The translations under genes and the position numbers were made by a program. The notes beneath the pieces were generated by a model. The model worked only from the letters and a program-made list of their open reading frames with translations. It was not told the DNA's origin and searched no databases. Positions 59,209-64,000 of a DNA stretch of 64,000 nt are shown here, piece after piece. The first letter of the stretch is position 1. Every line of letters starts with the position of its first letter. The stretch is from JANRLF01 sp033762815 (GTDB taxonomy: Bacteria; Bacteroidota; Bacteroidia; Chitinophagales; CAIOSU01): NCBI GenBank assembly GCA_033762815.1, contig JANRLF010000003.1, positions 62,001 through 126,000 of the forward strand. Direction: 5' to 3'.

Positions 59209-62200
59209 TCAGAAACCGATACCTTTAAAGTAGTTTTCTACTAAATTTTTATAATAAGGTTTCAAAGCAGGGGGAACAGTTTTGTACAATTGTATTTCCG
59301 CCTCCCGCTTTTTAAGGTATTCTTCCAAGGATGGTGGTAGTGTACGCACTATTTCCTGGCCACTTTGCGACTTGCGCTCCTTGTCCGTTTCGCGCTCTTT
59401 TAGGGCATCTTCGGTTTCCAAAAGGCGGGTAAGAATTTCCTGTTGGCGCTTAATCATTTCCGAAGTCAGTTTCTTATTTACTAGGTCGGTTTCCGTTTTG
59501 TCCATCTCTTCCATCAACTTGTTTAGGTCGCCCAGTGATCCCTTACCGTCCTTATTTTCCGCATCATTCAATTTCTTCAAGGCGTCCCTTATAGCCTTTT
59601 GTTTGGCTGCTGCTTGGGCGAGCTCCTTACTCATGCTTCCATTTTGGCCGGCTTTATCACCAGGCTTTTGCCCCGGCTTCTGCCCTTCCATCATTTTTTG
59701 TAGTTGCTCATTGAGTTGTTTTTGCATTTGGCTCATGCTCATACCAGGCTTTTTATTGTTACCTGGTTTTTGGCAGGCGCCAGTACCCTGCATCTGTTGC
59801 TGCATCTGCTGCTGCATTTGGTCCATGGCCTCACTCAACATGAGTGCAAGGTTGTTGAAGCCGGTCATTACGTACTGTTGGCTAACACTTGCTTGCGATT
59901 TATTTCTATCCTCCATGCTCTTAATGCCTTTGCCGATATGTTTTTTTATCTCCTTTATTTCGTTGGTCACAAAGGATTCTATTTGAACTACCCTTTTTGC
60001 CAGGGCATACAGGCTGTCTTCCACCATTTCGGCATCATCGCGAATATTCTTCTGTTCCTGCATCAATTTCACGTACTCAGGCCCATTAATGTTCGTATTG
60101 CGAAGGCGATCCATTAGCTGCTCTTGATCAAAGGACAGTTGTACCAAGTTTTCAAGCAGTTGGCGGATAGTTTTTAGGTCAAGCTCCATTTGGTCCATCT
60201 GCATCTCATTTTGCATTTCCTGAAGCAACTGAGCCATTTCCTGCATATCTTTTGCCGCTCCTTTCTGACTTTCGGAGGCTTTTTTATTCTTGTTCTGCAG
60301 AAGGCTTTGTTGGCTATCGCTCATTTTTTGATCAGCCTGCTTCATTTCCTCCTCGGGCTTTTCGAAAGCCATCTCTTGTTGGGCCTCTTTGCTCAACTCT
60401 TTTAGTTCTTCTACGTCTTTTTTAATGTCATCAAATTTTTTGTTCAAATCCTCCTGTTGCTTGGCCAGCTCATCGCTGCCGTCATTTTTCTTCTCCGACT
60501 CTTCTGCCAGCTTTTGTTGTTCCTCGGCTAATTTATTAAGGTCTTTAACCGTCTCGTTTAGTTTTTGCTCTAGTTCCAGTTGTTTGAAAAGGGAAAGCAT
60601 CCTGTCCAATTCTTTTTGCAGTTGCTCATCGTTCATTTTGAACTGCTCCAATTGCTCTAACACGTCTTTTTTCTCATCCATTTGAGCCATTAACGAGTCC
60701 AGCTTTTCGAACAGCTCTTTCATCTCGTCGCTCATCACTTGATCGAAGAGCTCTTTTAGCTTTTCCTGCTTTTCCTTGAGCTCTTCGCTCATGGCTTGGT
60801 TTTCTTTTTTAATGGTGTTTTCTTCAAATTCCTTTTGAAGTTCTTCCATTTCATTTTTCAGCTCCTTTTGCTGGTTTACCAAGTTTTCAATTGACTTTTG
60901 GTCGTCCCAGCTCAGGTTTTTCTTATCCAGCATTTTCTCCCGCATCTTAGCCGCATCCTTTTGTAGTTTTTCGGCCTTATCCATTGTCGATTCTAGCTTA
61001 TCTTTTACTTGGTCATTACTTTCGGCAATGATTTTTTCCATTTCCTCCTCGCTGGGCAATTTGAAGGTCATGGGGGAGGTGCGTGCTGATTTAGCACCAT
61101 TTACCCCATCGTTGTCCCATACTTCGAAATAGTAAGTCACATTATCCCCAGGTTGAAGACCCAGAGCAGTAGTTTGCCAATAGTAGCTGAATTGGCTTTG
61201 TTTGCTGCCTTTGGCGAAAGGAATAGCCGTAGTTTTGTAATCATTGCTGCCTTTCCCGTTTTCCACTTTATACTTCATTTCCAAGCGGGTAAGCCCATAG
61301 TCGTCACTGATATCGCCCAAGAAGTAAGTAAATTGTTTAGCCACCGTATCTTCTATGGGTTTTACAGTTATAGTTGGGTATTGGTCAGGCGTAACGGCAA
61401 TGGCATAGGTAATCGAATCGGCATCCTTTAGTGCATCGCTGGAAACTTTTAGCGTGTAATTAGTGCTTTGCTTAAACATTTTCACCAAGGTGAAATGGTC
61501 TTCCACTCCCTTAATTGCACTGACAATGGTGTCATCGAGCCTGACGGATAGGTTTCGGGTATCTTTGGTACTGAAATTCCAAACCACTTTTGTACCGGCA
61601 GGAATTGCCAAGTCGCCGATATTGGAAACCACCTCATCTTTTTTGCCCGTATATTCAGGATAATCCAAAGCAATGTTAAAACCAATAATCATGGGCTTGG
61701 GCACTACCTGTATGGTGTATTCTTTGGAATCGAATCCTACTGCGGACAAGACAAAATCCACATTTTTCTGCAGGTTGCTGAATTTATAAGTGTAACTGGT
61801 GGCAGATTTCTTCTGCATTTTGAATTGGTTGCCACCTTGCTTAATATATACCTGGTCGGGCAGTGCATCGCCACTCACTTCTACGTTTAGGTCAATGTCA
61901 GAAAACTGCACTGTTTTCAATTCTTTATTAAGCACTTTAAAATGGAACGGTGCGGGCTTTTCAAAAGCAGTATTGCTATAAATCAATCGGGTAGTGCCTT
62001 CCGTAAGAATGCTGGGTGCAGCAAAAAGGATAACCACCAAAGCCAACACCGGTAATGCCAAAAATTTTAGGTATTTACGATTGTTTCCCAAGTCAATAGC
62101 TGCCGAGAAAGGGACTGGTTTTAACTGATCGATTTTCTGATTGATACTGGCGTTGATAAGGCTTTGGTCGATAAGCGACGCAGATTGTTTTTTCAACTGC

Positions 62201-62544
62201 AAAATGTTCAACAATCGGTCTTCCACATTGGAAAAATGCTTGCCAATAATGGCTGCCGCCTGCTCATGGCTGATAATTTTACCAAGTCGATAGTAGCCAA
62301 CCAATGGAGCCACTATCCAGCGTGCGGTAATAAATGCCGTTATGGACAAAAAACCGAACAAAAGGATTTTTCTGCCCAGCGAAGGCAGATAGGCAAAGTA
62401 TTCAATAGTATTGATGATAAGAAACAGGGCCAGTATACTTGCCGAGGCATAGATAAGCCCCCGCAATAATTGATTGAGATAGTATTTACGGATAAACTGG
62501 TCGAGTTTTTCAATCAGTAAATCGTAATTGTTGAATCCTGTCAT
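59209..62544 (-). CDS. DUF4175-family large membrane/coiled-coil protein
   Basis: A 1111-residue protein conserved in Bacteroidota. Three hydrophobic helices near the N-terminus (about 26-48, 55-77 and 168-188) anchor it in the inner membrane. A beta-rich extracytoplasmic part (about 190-490) follows, then a very long Gln/Glu/Lys/Met-rich coiled coil (about 490-1000), with QMQQQMQQQMQG and PGQKPGDKAGQ segments. The family resembles DUF4175/TIGR02302. A role in envelope organisation or tethering is speculative. ATG 62544 is used; a GTG lies six bases earlier. Confidence 0.85.
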   Translation of the reverse strand: MTGFNNYDLLIEKLDQFIRKYYLNQLLRGLIYASASILALFLIINTIEYFAYLPSLGRKILLFGFLSITAFITARWIVAPLVGYYRLGKIISHEQAAAIIGKHFSNVEDRLLNILQLKKQSASLIDQSLINASINQKIDQLKPVPFSAAIDLGNNRKYLKFLALPVLALVVILFAAPSILTEGTTRLIYSNTAFEKPAPFHFKVLNKELKTVQFSDIDLNVEVSGDALPDQVYIKQGGNQFKMQKKSATSYTYKFSNLQKNVDFVLSAVGFDSKEYTIQVVPKPMIIGFNIALDYPEYTGKKDEVVSNIGDLAIPAGTKVVWNFSTKDTRNLSVRLDDTIVSAIKGVEDHFTLVKMFKQSTNYTLKVSSDALKDADSITYAIAVTPDQYPTITVKPIEDTVAKQFTYFLGDISDDYGLTRLEMKYKVENGKGSNDYKTTAIPFAKGSKQSQFSYYWQTTALGLQPGDNVTYYFEVWDNDGVNGAKSARTSPMTFKLPSEEEMEKIIAESNDQVKDKLESTMDKAEKLQKDAAKMREKMLDKKNLSWDDQKSIENLVNQQKELKNEMEELQKEFEENTIKKENQAMSEELKEKQEKLKELFDQVMSDEMKELFEKLDSLMAQMDEKKDVLEQLEQFKMNDEQLQKELDRMLSLFKQLELEQKLNETVKDLNKLAEEQQKLAEESEKKNDGSDELAKQQEDLNKKFDDIKKDVEELKELSKEAQQEMAFEKPEEEMKQADQKMSDSQQSLLQNKNKKASESQKGAAKDMQEMAQLLQEMQNEMQMDQMELDLKTIRQLLENLVQLSFDQEQLMDRLRNTNINGPEYVKLMQEQKNIRDDAEMVEDSLYALAKRVVQIESFVTNEIKEIKKHIGKGIKSMEDRNKSQASVSQQYVMTGFNNLALMLSEAMDQMQQQMQQQMQGTGACQKPGNNKKPGMSMSQMQKQLNEQLQKMMEGQKPGQKPGDKAGQNGSMSKELAQAAAKQKAIRDALKKLNDAENKDGKGSLGDLNKLMEEMDKTETDLVNKKLTSEMIKRQQEILTRLLETEDALKERETDKERKSQSGQEIVRTLPPSLEEYLKKREAEIQLYKTVPPALKPYYKNLVENYFKGIGF

Positions 62545-62626
62545 AAACACCTTTCCAAAAAGTTTAACGCAAAATGTCGGGAATAAGTATGGAAATACCT
62601 ATACCTATAATAGCCTTTTCGACAAA

Positions 62627-64000
62627 TTAGTTTGTCTGGGGCTTAAAATACACCTCTCTAAGCAAACGGTATTCCATAGCATTTTGAGGGAAATTCAGCA
62701 CATAGGGTTGCAGCAAGCGATGGTCTTTATAATAGTAAATGGGCATCACCGGGGCATCATCCATCATCAACTGTTCGGCTTTTATATATAGCAAATTCCT
62801 TTTGTCATCATCAGCAGTGCTGATAGCAGCTTCGTAAAGGGCATCATAAGCAGCATTTTTGTAACGGGAAGAGTTAAGGTAACTACGTTCAGATGGATTG
62901 GAGGGAACATTTTTTCCATAGAAAAGGCATAGAAAAGTTTCGGGGTCAGGATAATCCGCATTCCAGCCCATGCGGAAAAAAGGCACCTTGCTGGTTTCTA
63001 CATTTTCAGTATGTTGGGGGAAAGGTACGGAAGTAATGTTCACTTTGATATTCAATGTTTCTTCCAGCATTTTGCTCAGTGCTTCGGCCAATTGCTCATT
63101 GGTACCTCCGCCGCTATTAATTCCCAAAGTGATGGCGGGAAGTCCTTTACCATTAGGATAACCCGCTTTGGCAAGATATTCCCTTGCCTTCACAGGGTCA
63201 TAATCATATCCCTTCACCACTTCGGCATCATAGCCTTCCATTCCCATGGGCACTATACCATGTATAGCAGGGAAACCAGCACCTTTCAAGGTATATTCGC
63301 AAATCTTTTTACGGTCAATGGCATAATTGAAAGCAATGCGCAGGTTTTTGTTAGAGAAAACCGGGTCGGTATTCAAGAAGCCCAAATACCAAACCGATAG
63401 GGAAGGCGCTACTTGCAATACATATTGCTTATAAGCATCTTGCAGCTTGTCGTCTTTGGTCACTATCTCCGTAGTCAACTCTAAGGGAAGACGGTAAATC
63501 ATGTCCAGATTGCCTTTTTTAAACTCCAACAGTTCCGATTTCCGCTCTTTGATAAAACTTACTTTGATACCTTCCAAATAGGGCAATTGATTGCCATCGG
63601 CATCTTTTCCCCAATAGCTTTCATTTCTTGCCAAATAGACCGATTGGTCATGCTTCAATGATTTGATATAAAAGGGGCCCGTGCCTACTGCTTTTTCCCG
63701 CATATCGATACCATATTTGTCCACGGCCTCTTTCGGAAACACGGCAGCAAAAGGTAGTGCCAGGAAGTCCAAAAAGTTACCCACCGGCCTATTTAAGCTA
63801 ATCTCAAGGGTATAGTCATCAATTACTTTTACGCCCGCTACCCCTTCTGGCAGTGGCTGGCCATTTCTGGTGGAAACATAATAGGCTTCGCAACCCGCTA
63901 TCTTATCGCTGAAAAATTTGTAGCCTTCGTTGGTGGCACTGTATTCGCACAACTTGGTCAATGAATATTTGAAATCATTGGCCGTAACTTCTTTTCCTTT
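62627..64000 (-). CDS. Oligopeptide ABC transporter substrate-binding protein (family 5), N-terminus missing
   Basis: The C-terminal 457 residues of an OppA/DppA/NikA-type binding protein. The frame remains open to the window edge (KGKEVTANDFKYSLTKL), so the signal peptide and first domain lie outside. Family motifs: VGTGPFYIKSLKHDQSVYLARNESYWG, NLRIAFNYAIDRKKICEY, RMGWNADYPDPETFL and the C-terminal PVMPIYYYKDHRLLQPYV. It binds peptides or similar ligands for an ABC importer whose genes are not seen in the window. Confidence 0.92.
   Translation of the reverse strand, partial: KGKEVTANDFKYSLTKLCEYSATNEGYKFFSDKIAGCEAYYVSTRNGQPLPEGVAGVKVIDDYTLEISLNRPVGNFLDFLALPFAAVFPKEAVDKYGIDMREKAVGTGPFYIKSLKHDQSVYLARNESYWGKDADGNQLPYLEGIKVSFIKERKSELLEFKKGNLDMIYRLPLELTTEIVTKDDKLQDAYKQYVLQVAPSLSVWYLGFLNTDPVFSNKNLRIAFNYAIDRKKICEYTLKGAGFPAIHGIVPMGMEGYDAEVVKGYDYDPVKAREYLAKAGYPNGKGLPAITLGINSGGGTNEQLAEALSKMLEETLNIKVNITSVPFPQHTENVETSKVPFFRMGWNADYPDPETFLCLFYGKNVPSNPSERSYLNSSRYKNAAYDALYEAAISTADDDKRNLLYIKAEQLMMDDAPVMPIYYYKDHRLLQPYVLNFPQNAMEYRLLREVYFKPQTN

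Overview
The window comes from the chromosome of a member of the phylum Bacteroidota. The evidence is the set of lineage-typical genes and signals: a TonB-dependent receptor with STN and carboxypeptidase-like N-terminal domains next to a DUF4249 lipoprotein, three proteins ending in type IX secretion (T9SS) sorting domains, a DUF4175 protein, an Ig-like lipoprotein beside mnmG, and promoters of the Bacteroidota form TTTG-N20-TAnnTTTG a few bases before many start codons. I see no rRNA, tRNA, transposase or CRISPR array. I cannot name the genus.

Layout. 0-4.2 kb: the 5' end of a sensor kinase, then a TonB receptor/DUF4249 pair. 4.2-13.5 kb: thioesterase, TlpA-type thioredoxin, guaB, crcB, a frameshifted SGNH hydrolase, CvpA, YqeY, a 49-aa DUF5989 protein, a DUF349 protein, a glycosyltransferase, a small T9SS protein and a YwqK-like lipoprotein. 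13.6-25.5 kb: trhO, 2OG-Fe(II) oxygenase, two polytopic glycosyltransferase-like proteins, radical SAM/SPASM protein, Sua5, secreted nuclease, SDR, Kir-type potassium channel and a conserved helical protein. 25.7-29.2 kb: a 1170-aa repetitive T9SS adhesin, followed by ilvE.

30.6-34.2 kb is the accessory region. An orphan antitoxin-like gene is followed by a 2.3-kb cassette bounded by two exact 31-bp direct repeats. The cassette holds an XRE repressor and ImmA/IrrE protease pair on the minus strand. On the plus strand, divergent from it, are a broken SinR/Cas2-like gene, a 58-aa 'GDGHRNGA' protein, an LRAT-domain protein with a C-terminal membrane helix, and a small zinc-ribbon protein. The two transcription units are separated by overlapping promoters with a TTTCGCGAAA palindrome, so the arrangement looks like a switch controlling a membrane- or lipid-directed effector. 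It is the best candidate here for an undescribed system. Next to it lies about 1 kb of non-coding DNA with two 11-bp minisatellites and other repeats.

34.2-44.1 kb (all plus strand): grpE-dnaJ, a NatAB-type ABC exporter, glnS, a PhyH oxygenase/M29 peptidase/nadD run, and nadA. 44.1-64 kb (mostly minus strand): two ArsR paralogues, tsaB, a C-terminal processing protease, a glpK/subtilisin/ABC operon, arginase and gamma-carbonic anhydrase (plus strand), Ig-like lipoprotein, mnmG, ybeY, an RsbW-like ATPase, DUF4175 and a truncated oligopeptide-binding protein. Two perfect parS sites (TGTTCCACGTGGAACA) lie between mnmG and ybeY. parS and mnmG are both commonly found near replication origins, so this part of the chromosome may be origin-proximal.
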